Assembly (NCBI GenBank): GCA_017746715.1
Contig: JAGHZQ010000084.1
Span: 62,001 to 126,000 of the forward strand
Direction: 5' to 3'
From: Cyanobacteria bacterium SBLK
Lineage (GTDB): Bacteria; Cyanobacteriota; Cyanobacteriia; Cyanobacteriales; Spirulinaceae
Length of the DNA stretch: 64,000 bases
The stretch's first letter is position 1. Each line of letters begins with the position of its first letter. The position numbers were made by a program, and so were the translations under genes. The notes under the pieces are model-generated. The model saw nothing but the letters and a program-made list of their open reading frames with translations, searched no databases and had not been told where the DNA came from. Shown here piece after piece: positions 25,446 to 34,623 of this stretch.

Positions 25446-25931
25446 ATGAGCGTCGTTAGTAACGTTATCTTAAAAGCCGATGATGAACTCCGCTACCCCA
25501 GTAGCGGCGAATTAACAAGCATCGATAACTTCCTGCAAACCGGGGAACAGCGGATGCGGATTGCCGAAACCCTAGCCGAAAACGAGAAAAAAATCGTTGA
25601 GAAGGCGAGTAAAGAGTTATGGAGAAAGCGTCCGGATTTCATTTCTCCTGGAGGCAATGCCTTCGGCCAAAAACAACGCGCCCTCTGCTTGCGGGATTAT
25701 GGTTGGTATCTGCGCTTGATTACCTATGGGGTTTTAGCTGGAGATAAAGGTCCTATCGAACAAATCGGGTTAATTGGGGTCAAAGAAATGTATAACGCCC
25801 TCAATGTTCCCGTTGCCGGAATGGTTGAAGCCATTAACTGTTTGAAAGAAGCCTCCTTGGGACTCCTCGGCGCAGAAGATGCCAAAGCCACCGAACCCTA
25901 TTTCGATTACATCATTCAATCCATGTCTTGA
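25446..25931 (+). CDS. apcD: Allophycocyanin alpha-B subunit ApcD
   Basis: 161 residues, the usual length. It carries the bilin-attaching Cys81 (ALCLRDYGWYLR) and the phycobiliprotein globin fold, starting MSVVSNVILKADDELRYPSS. The DDELRYPSSGEL start and the EAINCLKEASLGLL region point to alpha-B rather than ApcA. In the phycobilisome core it acts as a far-red terminal emitter that passes energy to photosystems, mainly PSI. It stands alone as usual for apcD, away from the apcABC operon. It is the clearest single marker that the genome is cyanobacterial. Confidence 0.95.
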   Translation: MSVVSNVILKADDELRYPSSGELTSIDNFLQTGEQRMRIAETLAENEKKIVEKASKELWRKRPDFISPGGNAFGQKQRALCLRDYGWYLRLITYGVLAGDKGPIEQIGLIGVKEMYNALNVPVAGMVEAINCLKEASLGLLGAEDAKATEPYFDYIIQSMS

Positions 25932-25941
25932 GTCGGATGAT

Positions 25942-25975
25942 GAGCGATCGCCTTGCTAAAATGGAGCGATCGCTC
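25942..25975 (+). terminator. Hairpin built from two HIP1 sites after apcD
   Basis: Arms GAGCGATCGC (25942-25951) and GCGATCGCTC (25966-25975) are exact inverse copies, each containing a HIP1 octamer, with a 14-base loop and TTT after it. It begins ten bases after the apcD stop. The T-run is short, so strength is uncertain. Confidence 0.55.
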
Positions 25976-25989
25976 TTTCAACGAAGGAA

Positions 25990-26085
25990 AATCCAGACCC
26001 ACTCCCAACCCCAACCCCCCCGAGAAGGGAGTTCAAGAGGGAAGACCGAGAGGGGAGCAACCCATAACCAACAACCAATCCGTGG
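25990..26085. repeat. Low-complexity intergenic tract (C-rich/GAGGGA then AACCAACAA)
   Basis: A tract of runs like CCCAACCCC, AAGGGAG, AAGAGGGAAG and AACCAACAACC. Similar mixes occur at about 7815-7905, 9070-9172, 23095-23145 and 60280-60320. It gives open frames by chance in several phases. It looks like a dispersed, degenerate intergenic element rather than coding DNA. Confidence 0.5.
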
Positions 26086-26516
26086 TATTGCCAACCCGTC
26101 TATTAACTCTTTCTCTGGGCATTTTATTTGTTCTGCACGTCGTTTTAGGCTGGTCGGTAGCCGATTCGACTTCGCGCCTACTGGTTTGGTGGCTGATCGG
26201 TTTTTTGCTGGTTTTGACAGCATTGGTTTTTACCGCACCCAGCAGTATCGTGCGAAAAATTTTGACCATTCCCATTCGTTCGGATTCTCGTGCTTTTATT
26301 TCGGTTATTCTCCTTGCTTTTATTGCAGTTATTCTTATTGTGTGGATTCATCATTTCATGCAATTCATTGCGCTTTTTGCAGCAGCATCTTTAGTTCGCT
26401 TGGAACTGCAAGAGGCTAATTTGGGAGAATGGCAAGCTTTTACTTTATTTGCGATCGTGAGTTTAACGGGTTTTAGTTTGGGGCTTTTTGCTCAGCAATA
26501 CTTACTTTTGCCATAA
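26082..26516 (+). CDS. Small polytopic membrane protein, unknown function
   Basis: 144 residues from a GTG at 26082. A longer frame from 25953 would put 43 residues of the low-complexity tract in front, which is unlikely to be real. Four or so hydrophobic segments: LLTLSLGILFVLHVVLG, LVWWLIGFLLVLTALVF, FISVILLAFIAVILIVWI and AFTLFAIVSLTGFSLGLF. A charged loop (RLELQEANLGEW) lies between the last two. I do not recognise the family. It converges with the next minus-strand gene. The exact start is uncertain because no good ribosome-binding site is seen. Confidence 0.6.
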   Translation: MVLPTRLLTLSLGILFVLHVVLGWSVADSTSRLLVWWLIGFLLVLTALVFTAPSSIVRKILTIPIRSDSRAFISVILLAFIAVILIVWIHHFMQFIALFAAASLVRLELQEANLGEWQAFTLFAIVSLTGFSLGLFAQQYLLLP

Positions 26517-26545
26517 TTGTTATTTGGACTCTTTTTCCGATCCTC

Positions 26546-27358
26546 TCATTTTTCGAGATTGGATGGAAAAATAACCTGAAATCTTCCCTCTGAAGTTTTT
26601 CGAATTTCCCCCCCCAACCGATCGATATTTTCGATAGCAATTTTTTGCGTTCGTTCGTCTTGAACTTCTGTCAAAATCATTCCCCACGCAGTTATTTGTA
26701 TTGCTACAATACTGGGAGAACTCGCGAGAAAATCAGCAGTATTGCGGGATTGTCTAGCGATCGCCAAACTCTGGGGATCGTTATAAGTTGAAGCCCAATC
26801 CGCAGCTTTGCCAAAGGTCTTTTGCGCCGTGCCAAGATCGCCGAGAAAGAGAATTTCATTAATTCCCTTATTCCGCAGGGCATAATAGGAATATAGGGGA
26901 ACTTGTGAGGTTAATTGTTGTATCCCTCGTTCCATAATTTTATCGGTTTCTTCTGGTTGTGCCGCGTAAATTGTACCGCTCGTTCCCAAATAAATATAAG
27001 CGGTAAGAAAGCGAGGATCGCGATCGAGAATAATGCGAAAATAATCGGGAACGAGTGAATAGCCGATAAGGTCGCGGGTGGGTTCGTCTCCAAAATATTG
27101 CAAAAACTGCAACATTTCCCAATTGGCAATAAGATTGTCAAAGCCAAACGCGGGCATTCGTTTTACAAGTCGCAAGCGAGTACGTTCTAGTTCTTCCTCT
27201 CGTTCTGCTTGCTCTGAAGTAACTTTCTGCTCTCGATCGACAATCGCTTCGAGTTTCGGACGTTGCAACCCCACAATTATTAACAAACATAAGGCGATCG
27301 CGAAGCAATTCCCAAAGAGAGGAAAACGAAAAAGCAAAGAAAACTTGGAGCGAAACAT
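26546..27358 (-). CDS. Membrane-anchored TPR-like protein, unknown function
   Basis: 270 residues. An N-terminal membrane helix (CFAIALCLLIIVGL) is followed by a coiled-coil stretch rich in Glu and Arg (about 40-65) and then helical repeats of TPR type (for example RFLTAYIYLGTSGTIYA and ALRNKGINEILFLGDLG). Most of the protein should lie in the periplasm. It has the look of a conserved cyanobacterial protein of unknown role. It is divergent from the next TPR gene at 27462. Confidence 0.72.
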   Translation of the reverse strand: MFRSKFSLLFRFPLFGNCFAIALCLLIIVGLQRPKLEAIVDREQKVTSEQAEREEELERTRLRLVKRMPAFGFDNLIANWEMLQFLQYFGDEPTRDLIGYSLVPDYFRIILDRDPRFLTAYIYLGTSGTIYAAQPEETDKIMERGIQQLTSQVPLYSYYALRNKGINEILFLGDLGTAQKTFGKAADWASTYNDPQSLAIARQSRNTADFLASSPSIVAIQITAWGMILTEVQDERTQKIAIENIDRLGGEIRKTSEGRFQVIFPSNLEK

Positions 27359-27461
27359 GGGGTAGATCGTTTAAGATAAGAAACTGGGTAGCTTAGGATT
27401 ATAGAGCTATTCATTGAGTATAGCGATATGGGGGAGCATCCCTCATTTCATAAGGGTCATA

Positions 27462-27959
27462 ATGGTTAAACCAATTCAACGCGTTTTAATTATTGTTTCC
27501 GGTCTGGCGTTTCTCAGCTCCATGGGATTCATGGCCGCCAGCGTATGGAGTGGCAATCCGAGTTCTCAACATTCGGCGCGATCGAGTCAGCCGGGAGAAG
27601 AAGAATTCAACAACCAATTACTCGCCCAAGAAAGCGGCTATGTTGCGGTATTGGAGAGAGAACCCGATAATGAAATCGCCCTCCAAGGTCTAATTCAAAC
27701 CCGCCTTGCTCTCCAAAAATGGGAGGAAGTCGTAGAGCCTCTGGAAACCCTAGCAGAAAGCGCTCCAGATAATCCCGATGTTTGGCAAGCCCTTGCTGCC
27801 GTTCGCATTCAATTGCAGGATTATGAAGGCGCGATCGCTCCCCTGGAAAAATTAGCAAAATTAACTCCAGAAAATGAGGAATTGAAGGAGCAATTAGCAA
27901 AGTTAAAAGAAGAAGTGAAAAAATTGCAGGAACAGCCTAAAATCCCCAATGAGGAATAA
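27462..27959 (+). CDS. Membrane-anchored TPR protein
   Basis: 165 residues from the ATG at 27462, with AAGGG just upstream; an earlier start at 27414 lacks a ribosome site. It has an N-terminal membrane anchor (VLIIVSGLAFLSSMGFMA) and then two to three TPR units (DNEIALQGLIQTRLALQKWE, NPDVWQALAAVRIQLQDYEG), ending in a Lys/Glu coiled coil. The protein should face the periplasm or thylakoid lumen. TPRs bind partner proteins; the partner is not evident. It precedes the large glycosyltransferase gene by 35 bases, so read-through into it is possible. Confidence 0.78.
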   Translation: MVKPIQRVLIIVSGLAFLSSMGFMAASVWSGNPSSQHSARSSQPGEEEFNNQLLAQESGYVAVLEREPDNEIALQGLIQTRLALQKWEEVVEPLETLAESAPDNPDVWQALAAVRIQLQDYEGAIAPLEKLAKLTPENEELKEQLAKLKEEVKKLQEQPKIPNEE

Positions 27960-27994
27960 TTGAAAAACACACTTATTTTAAAATTTATATTCTC

Positions 27995-30900
27995 ATGACT
28001 CGACATATTGTGTTAGTAACTGACGATCCCGGAGTTGGTGGAGTTGCTCAATATAATACTTCTATCGTCAAAGGATTGTTAGCGTCAGGCGATCGCGTTA
28101 CTTGTTTACAACCCCACCATAAATTCCCTTTAGCAGAAACATTTTCTGAAACTCACAACCTTCAATATCTTTGGTTAGAGGAGAATCCCATTGCTACCAT
28201 TATTGAAGTCTTTCAACAGTCAGAGTCTCATCCAGATTTTGTTATTTTCAGTAACTCTAACCCCTTTGCTAATTTTAGTTTAAAACAACTTGCAATTACG
28301 GAAAATATTCCTTATTTAATAGTTGAAGGTTTAGTGGAGCCACATCTCGCTCAATTAAATTTTAAATATTTAGATGAGCTGTCACAGCATTATCGTCAAG
28401 CCAAGGCAGTGATTGCTGTTTCTCAGGATAACCTCCAATTATTACACCAATATTTTAAACTGCCGAAAAACCAAGGAAAAGTTATACATTACGGTCGTCC
28501 TTCCCACTACTTTACACCGATCGATCTCAATCTTAGAAAAGCACTTCGACAGACTCATAATATTCCTTTAGATGCAATTGTTTGCTTTACAGCAGCACGT
28601 ATTGAAACCAGAAAAGGGTATCAATATCAAATCAACGCAATTAATCAACTTAAGAATCAATCAATTTGGTCGCAATTATATTTTGTTTGGGCTGGAAGTA
28701 GCATTTTCGAGCCTCAACTCGAGCAAGAATTGAAAGATGTTATTTTGGAGTGGGGAATTAGCGATCGCATTAAGTTACTCGGACAGATTTCTAATGTTGA
28801 AGAATGGTTAAATGCAGTTGATATTTTTGTTTTTCCCTCTGAGCGTGAAGGAATGCCCTTATGTGTTATAGAAGCAATGGCGAAAGGTTTACCTGTTATT
28901 GCTTCAGAAATCAACGGTATTCCAGAAGCGTTGGGTTCAACCGGTCAACTTCTTCGAGATCCACAACAAAATCCTCAAGAGACAGTACAAAGCTTGATCG
29001 CTGCCATTGAAACTTGGGCGAATAATGCCAAAATGCGAAGCGAGATCGGGAAAAAATGTAAAGAAAGAGCAGAGATTTTGTTTAGAGAAGAAAGAATGAT
29101 TCAAGAAACACTCGCAGAAATTGAACGAGCCATGTTACCAAAAGGTGACTATATTTCCCCCGGTTTTTCAATTGTTCGACCCGATGAGGCATTTCCGAAC
29201 ATGATTGTCGGAAATCCTCAAACTTGTAATTGGCCGTATTTGCGTCGAAAAATTCCTCACAATTGGTATGTAGATCGACGGCAACCAACAATTGGATTTC
29301 TCAGCCGAGATGAGGCACATATTTTATATAATACAGCCTTACAGTTTAAAGGGAAAAGAGCATTAGAAATTGGTTGTTGGTTAGGATGGTCAGCCTGCCA
29401 TCTTGCTTTAGCGGGTGTAGACTTAGATATTATCGATCCTCTTTTAGAACAACCTGAATTTTATAATAGCGTTCGTAATTCGTTAGAAGCAGCAGAAGTA
29501 TTGAATTCAACCACTCTCATTGGAGGATACAGCCCGCAAAAAGTGATAGAGATTGCCAAACAACAACGGCGTAAATGGTCTCTAATTTTTATTGATGGTA
29601 ATCACGAGCATCCCGGTCCCTTGGAAGATGCACAAATTTGCGAACAATTAGCAGAAAAAGATGCAGCAATTTTCTTTCACGATTTAGCTTCCCCTGATGT
29701 CGGTGCAGGTCTAGATTATTTACGAGATCGAGGATGGAATGTAAAAATATATCAAACTATGCAAATTATGGGAATTGCTTGGCGAGGACAAGTTCAACCA
29801 ATATTGCATCAACCCGATCCTGATATTGTTTGGACTCTTCCCTCCCATCTACAAGGATATTCTGTTAGTGGAACTCCTGAAATTCAAGAGAAAAGAGAAA
29901 ATAGTTGGTTACTAGATCGATTGTGGGAAGCAACTCAAAATAGCCAAACATTCGACGTAAATCAAGAATTAATTTTATTATCGCCAAGAGAATTTATTCA
30001 GTCTAAAGAACAAGGGCAAAAATTCTGGATTCAAGGAAAGTTTGAAGAAGCAATCGCAGCCTTTAAGGAAGCATTACAATTCTATCCTAACTCCAAAATT
30101 GCTCATCATTATCTCAGTCTCTTAAATTGGCGAACAGGCGCTCTTAGTAGCAGTATTCAACATCATAAACTTGCTCAATTTTATCATTATTCCAATTCTT
30201 TACAAGAGCAGCAGGAATTTCGAGATATTCTTGTCAAGATTCGCCCCTATACCATGCTCGGTGAAGAACGTTTATTCTCTTTATATTTTTTAGCAAAACA
30301 AATTTGTTTAGACGATCTTCCCGGTAATTTTGTAGAATGTGGAGCATGGCGAGGAGGTTCTACTGCTCTACTGGCCGTTGTGATTCAACGTTATAGTTTG
30401 CGTCCGAGATTAGTATATAGTTGCGATACTTTTGAAGGAATGCCAGAGCCAACCCAATACGATTGCCATAATGGAATAGAAGCAAACTCAACAGAATTTG
30501 GCGGAGGGACGTTAAAAGCGCCTCTAGAAGAAAATTTAGCTAGTGTTTGTGAATTACTTGCAGTCACAAATTTAGTTGTTCCCGTTAAAGGATTATTTTC
30601 AGAAACATTACCTCTCAAAAAAACAGATATCGATCGAATTGCCTTGCTTCATGCTGATGGAGATTGGTATGAGTCTACCCTAGATATTTTCACCCATCTT
30701 TACGAACAAATTGTTGATTGGGGAATTATTCAAATTGATGATTATGGCTATTGGGAAGGATGTCGTCGTGCAGTTCACGAATTTGAACGTCGCCATCACT
30801 TATCATTCTTATTGCAAACTATTGATGATACAGGAGTTTGGTTTTGTAAAAATGAATCAATCTCTCGAGAGTGTCAGCATTGGCAACATTTCTTGTATTT

Positions 30901-32542
30901 GGCAAAAGCCGCTCAACAGATTGGAGATCGCAAACTTGCGGAAAAAGCTCATTCTGCTGTCTTAGAAATTTTGCCGAAATTTAGAGAATCGCAAAATCAT
31001 CAGCAATCCAACTATGACGCAATCTCTTCAGAGATGATGTCTGCCGATATCTTGCCGCCTGATTTGGAAGAGAGGAGACCGGTATTTCCCATTATTATAA
31101 TAGATGGGGTCTTTTTTCAGAGCTATCGCACGGGTATTGCTCGAGTTTGGCAGAGCTTATTAGCAGAATGGAGAAAAAATGGTTTTGCAAATCATTTGAT
31201 TATCTTAGATCGAGCTGGAACAAGCCCTAAAATTCCTGGAATCAACTATCGTCAAATTGCCCTACATGATTACAGCAATTTGAATGGAGATCGCACTCTA
31301 TTACAATCTATCTGTGATGAAGAAGAAGCCAGTTTATTTATTTCCACATACTATACAACTCCAATTTCTACACCTTCTGTATTTATGGGATATGACATGA
31401 TCCCAGAAGTTTTGGGAGGAAACTTACAAGAACCCATGTGGCAAGAGAAACACCATGGCATTCAACATGCTTCTGCTTATATTACCATTTCTGAAAATAC
31501 AGCCAATGATTTAATCCGTTGTTTTCCCGATATCCCAGCCGATCTCGTTACTGTTGCTCATTGTGGCATCGATCCACTATTTATTCCTGCAAATTCTACA
31601 GAAATAGAAAAGTTTAAAACAAAATATGGTATTGCAAAACCCTATTTTCTACTCATTGCACCCAATACGGGTTATAAAAATGTGGAATTCTTTTTACAAA
31701 GTTTTGCTCAATTACCTACCCGCCTTGGTTTTGAGTTAGTTTGTACGGGAAATAGCGGTATCCTCGAAGAAAAATTAAGGGATTATATTCCGGCAAACGT
31801 AGTGCATACTTTACCTTTATCGGATGATGAATTACGACTGGCTTATTCTGGCGCGATCGCTTTAGTCTATCCTTCAAAATATGAAGGGTTCGGTTTACCC
31901 ATTCTCGAAGCAATGGCTTGTGGATGTCCGGCGATCGCTACTCCAAGTTCCTCGATCCCAGAAGTTGCAGGAGAAGCCGCAATTTATGTTCGAGACGGCA
32001 ATATTGAAGGCATGCTAGACGCACTGTGTGACGTACAGAAACCCTCAATGCGTCAATCGCTAGTCATAGCGGGCTTACAACAAGCCAAGAGATTTTCGTG
32101 GTCAAAAATGGCCAATATCGTTCAAAATACTTTAATCAAAACAACACTTTTATTTTTAAATTTGCAAGAGAATAACTTTATTATTTTCCCTGATTGGTCG
32201 CAAGACGAGGAAGCGATCGCGCGAATCATTCAACCCGTTCTTCTAAATTTGGCAGCGCATCCCAAAAATCACTTAATTACACTGCTCATTGAAGCAAGTA
32301 ATGTTGAAGAAGAACGCGCAAACTTACTTGTTTCTGGAATTGTAATGAATCTTTTAATGAATGAAGAATTAAGCCTTGAAGAAGGAATGGAAATTTCTAT
32401 CGTTCCTCAATTGAGTGAAATCCAATGGAAAATCCTTAGTTGTAACATTCGCGGTCGCATTATTTTAGATCGAGAAGATAAAACAACAATTGCGAAAGCT
32501 AAAAACATCTCTACATTCTCTCTTGATAATCTAACGGTATAA
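27995..32542 (+). CDS. 1515-residue fusion: GT4 - methyltransferase - TPR - TylF-like - GT4 - FPDWSQ domain
   Basis: A multidomain enzyme likely to build and decorate a glycan. Rough order: GT4 glycosyltransferase 1-385 (FPSEREGMPLCVIEAMAKG is the donor-binding region); SAM methyltransferase about 440-620 (LEIGCWLGWSA); TPR about 670-730; TylF/macrocin-type O-methyltransferase about 755-955 (FVECGAWRGGSTALLA, LLHADGDWYES); second GT4 about 1030-1380 (VYPSKYEGFGLPILEAMA); and a C-terminal domain from about 1398 starting with FPDWSQ. That last domain recurs at the N-terminus of the next protein. Each catalytic site looks intact. It starts the plus-strand trio with the GT41 and GT-C genes (gap of five bases to the next). 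Its acceptor is unknown. Confidence 0.88.
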   Translation: MTRHIVLVTDDPGVGGVAQYNTSIVKGLLASGDRVTCLQPHHKFPLAETFSETHNLQYLWLEENPIATIIEVFQQSESHPDFVIFSNSNPFANFSLKQLAITENIPYLIVEGLVEPHLAQLNFKYLDELSQHYRQAKAVIAVSQDNLQLLHQYFKLPKNQGKVIHYGRPSHYFTPIDLNLRKALRQTHNIPLDAIVCFTAARIETRKGYQYQINAINQLKNQSIWSQLYFVWAGSSIFEPQLEQELKDVILEWGISDRIKLLGQISNVEEWLNAVDIFVFPSEREGMPLCVIEAMAKGLPVIASEINGIPEALGSTGQLLRDPQQNPQETVQSLIAAIETWANNAKMRSEIGKKCKERAEILFREERMIQETLAEIERAMLPKGDYISPGFSIVRPDEAFPNMIVGNPQTCNWPYLRRKIPHNWYVDRRQPTIGFLSRDEAHILYNTALQFKGKRALEIGCWLGWSACHLALAGVDLDIIDPLLEQPEFYNSVRNSLEAAEVLNSTTLIGGYSPQKVIEIAKQQRRKWSLIFIDGNHEHPGPLEDAQICEQLAEKDAAIFFHDLASPDVGAGLDYLRDRGWNVKIYQTMQIMGIAWRGQVQPILHQPDPDIVWTLPSHLQGYSVSGTPEIQEKRENSWLLDRLWEATQNSQTFDVNQELILLSPREFIQSKEQGQKFWIQGKFEEAIAAFKEALQFYPNSKIAHHYLSLLNWRTGALSSSIQHHKLAQFYHYSNSLQEQQEFRDILVKIRPYTMLGEERLFSLYFLAKQICLDDLPGNFVECGAWRGGSTALLAVVIQRYSLRPRLVYSCDTFEGMPEPTQYDCHNGIEANSTEFGGGTLKAPLEENLASVCELLAVTNLVVPVKGLFSETLPLKKTDIDRIALLHADGDWYESTLDIFTHLYEQIVDWGIIQIDDYGYWEGCRRAVHEFERRHHLSFLLQTIDDTGVWFCKNESISRECQHWQHFLYLAKAAQQIGDRKLAEKAHSAVLEILPKFRESQNHQQSNYDAISSEMMSADILPPDLEERRPVFPIIIIDGVFFQSYRTGIARVWQSLLAEWRKNGFANHLIILDRAGTSPKIPGINYRQIALHDYSNLNGDRTLLQSICDEEEASLFISTYYTTPISTPSVFMGYDMIPEVLGGNLQEPMWQEKHHGIQHASAYITISENTANDLIRCFPDIPADLVTVAHCGIDPLFIPANSTEIEKFKTKYGIAKPYFLLIAPNTGYKNVEFFLQSFAQLPTRLGFELVCTGNSGILEEKLRDYIPANVVHTLPLSDDELRLAYSGAIALVYPSKYEGFGLPILEAMACGCPAIATPSSSIPEVAGEAAIYVRDGNIEGMLDALCDVQKPSMRQSLVIAGLQQAKRFSWSKMANIVQNTLIKTTLLFLNLQENNFIIFPDWSQDEEAIARIIQPVLLNLAAHPKNHLITLLIEASNVEEERANLLVSGIVMNLLMNEELSLEEGMEISIVPQLSEIQWKILSCNIRGRIILDREDKTTIAKAKNISTFSLDNLTV

Positions 32543-32547
32543 AGATT

Positions 32548-34602
32548 GTGTCCACTCTTCGAGATATTAATTTAATTTTATTTCCTGATTGGAGTCAAGC
32601 TGAAACATTTTTGGCGAGAACGATCGCTGAAGCACTGAAAGTAGTTCACAATCATCCCAATCGCGGTAGAATGATAGTCTTTATTGATAGTAGCGATCGA
32701 GATATAGAGGAAATTAAATTATTTCTTTCCAATATCTTTCTAACATTAGTAATTCAAGAAGATATAGATATTTTAACAACTTTAGATATTTCTTTATGCA
32801 AAAACTTTAACCTTTTTAATCAAGATAAAGTTAAAATTCACTGTCATCTTGTCCTCTCTTTAGATCATGCCAAAACTCAACAGAGTATGCTCCCATTTTG
32901 TACTTTAACAGAATTTTCTACTCTTCATCCTTATGATTTTTTTCTAGGTTTAGGAGAGCAAAGTTATCAAGAGCGACAATGGGAAGAAGCAATCTTTCAG
33001 TATCAGAAAGTTTTACAAGAAAAGTTTCCAATTACTTCTGAAATCTATTATCGATTGAGTCAATGTTATCTCAATGTAGGAGATTTTACAAACTATCAAA
33101 AGATATTAGAACTGGCACTTGAATATTATCCTCAAGAAGGACGCTTTTACTTTTCACTCATTTTTGAAAGCCAACATCAAGGAAAAATTGAAGAAGCGAT
33201 CGTCTATGCCGATCTGGCAATAACTCGTATTCCTGAAAATTATACTTTTAAATTGTATAAGGCATTATTACTGCCTATTATTTATCAAAATGAGAGTGAG
33301 ATTATCTACTATCGCCAAAGATTTAGCCAAGGATTAGATAATTTAATCGACGATACCTCTTTAGCAAATTTGGAAGAACTCAAAAATGCAATGAGTCGCG
33401 TAACTAATTTTTATATTTCCTATCAAGCACAAAACGATCTCGATCTGCAAAAACGCTATGGAAACTGGGTAACACAGATAATATCGGCTAATTATCCCCA
33501 GTGGAGTCAACCTCTATCCATGCCACCTTTAACCCCTGCAAGTAAAATAAAAATTGGTTATGCTTCTGCCTTTTTACACTCCTATAGTGGCACACTTTGG
33601 TTAACAGGATGGCTAAAATATTGCGATCGCGATAAATTTGAAATTTCTTGTTACTATACTGGTGATACTCCCGATAAAATTACGGAAGAATTTTGCTCTT
33701 ATAGCGATCGTTTTTATCATATTCCTTTTGATTTAGAAAAAACTTGCCAACAAATTAGTAATGACAAATTACACGTTCTCATCTTCCCAGAAATTGGGAT
33801 GAATCCGCAAATTTTATCGATAGCAGCATTACGTCTTGCTCCCGTACAATGTACTGCATGGGGACATCCAGTGACAACAGGTTTACCAAATATCGATTAT
33901 TTCTTATCGAGTGAATTAATGGAAAAAGAAGATGCAGAAAATCATTACTCTGAAACGCTGATTCGTCTTCCAAATATTGGAGTGTCTTATCCAAAACCGA
34001 AAATTCCTCCCTTGCTAAAAACTCGAAATGATTTTCAGCTTCCCGAGCATTCTATAATTTATCTTTGCTGTCAAGCTCCTTTTAAATATCTACCGCAATA
34101 CGATCGTATTTTTCCAGAAATTGCACTACAAATGCCTCAAGCTAAATTTTTATTTTTGCGAGGGAAACTCCTAAAATCTCGCTTAGAACGTATTTTTACA
34201 ACTTACAATCTCAATTATCTAGATTATTGTATCTTCAAAGAAATCCCCGATCGCCTTGGTTATTTAAGTATTAATCTTTTATCTGATGTTTATTTAGATA
34301 CCTTTACTTGGTCGGGAGGGAATACTAGCTTAGAAGCGATCGCCTGTCATCTTCCCCTTGTCACTTGCCCGGGTGATTTTATGCGAAGTCGCCATACCTA
34401 TAGCTTTTTGAAAATGATCGACCTTACAGAAACGATCGCCCGAGATCGAGAAGAATATATTAAGATTGCCGTGAAACTCGGACAAGATAAGAATTGGCGC
34501 GATAAAATTGTCAAAAAAATGAAAGAGAATTGCGATCGCCTTTATAGCGATCGAGAATGTATTGTCGGACTAGAAAAATTTTTTACTCGCCTATTATTGT
34601 AA
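32548..34602 (+). CDS. FPDWSQ domain - TPR - GT41 (O-GlcNAc transferase/SPINDLY-like) protein
   Basis: 684 residues from a GTG five bases after the previous stop. Domains: FPDWSQ-type N-terminal domain 1-115, TPR about 125-235 (EEAIFQYQKVLQ, GKIEEAIVYADLA), and a GT41 catalytic part about 330-680. Family marks are KIKIGYASAFLHSYSGTLW, APVQCTAWGHPVTTGLPNI and the C-terminal WSGGNTSLEAIACHLPLVT. GT41 enzymes add single GlcNAc (or other sugar) to Ser/Thr of proteins, using TPRs to choose targets. A second GT41 lies at 36546-38660 next to a pilin gene, which suggests surface-protein glycosylation. Donor and target are unproven. Confidence 0.85.
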   Translation: MSTLRDINLILFPDWSQAETFLARTIAEALKVVHNHPNRGRMIVFIDSSDRDIEEIKLFLSNIFLTLVIQEDIDILTTLDISLCKNFNLFNQDKVKIHCHLVLSLDHAKTQQSMLPFCTLTEFSTLHPYDFFLGLGEQSYQERQWEEAIFQYQKVLQEKFPITSEIYYRLSQCYLNVGDFTNYQKILELALEYYPQEGRFYFSLIFESQHQGKIEEAIVYADLAITRIPENYTFKLYKALLLPIIYQNESEIIYYRQRFSQGLDNLIDDTSLANLEELKNAMSRVTNFYISYQAQNDLDLQKRYGNWVTQIISANYPQWSQPLSMPPLTPASKIKIGYASAFLHSYSGTLWLTGWLKYCDRDKFEISCYYTGDTPDKITEEFCSYSDRFYHIPFDLEKTCQQISNDKLHVLIFPEIGMNPQILSIAALRLAPVQCTAWGHPVTTGLPNIDYFLSSELMEKEDAENHYSETLIRLPNIGVSYPKPKIPPLLKTRNDFQLPEHSIIYLCCQAPFKYLPQYDRIFPEIALQMPQAKFLFLRGKLLKSRLERIFTTYNLNYLDYCIFKEIPDRLGYLSINLLSDVYLDTFTWSGGNTSLEAIACHLPLVTCPGDFMRSRHTYSFLKMIDLTETIARDREEYIKIAVKLGQDKNWRDKIVKKMKENCDRLYSDRECIVGLEKFFTRLLL

Positions 34603-34623
34603 TAAATTGATAAGAAAATTAAA

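Noticed and set aside
25928..26419. Long plus-strand frame overlapping the small membrane protein gene
   Set aside because: Its product is Phe/Ser/Cys-rich with no family look, while the other phase codes clear membrane helices.
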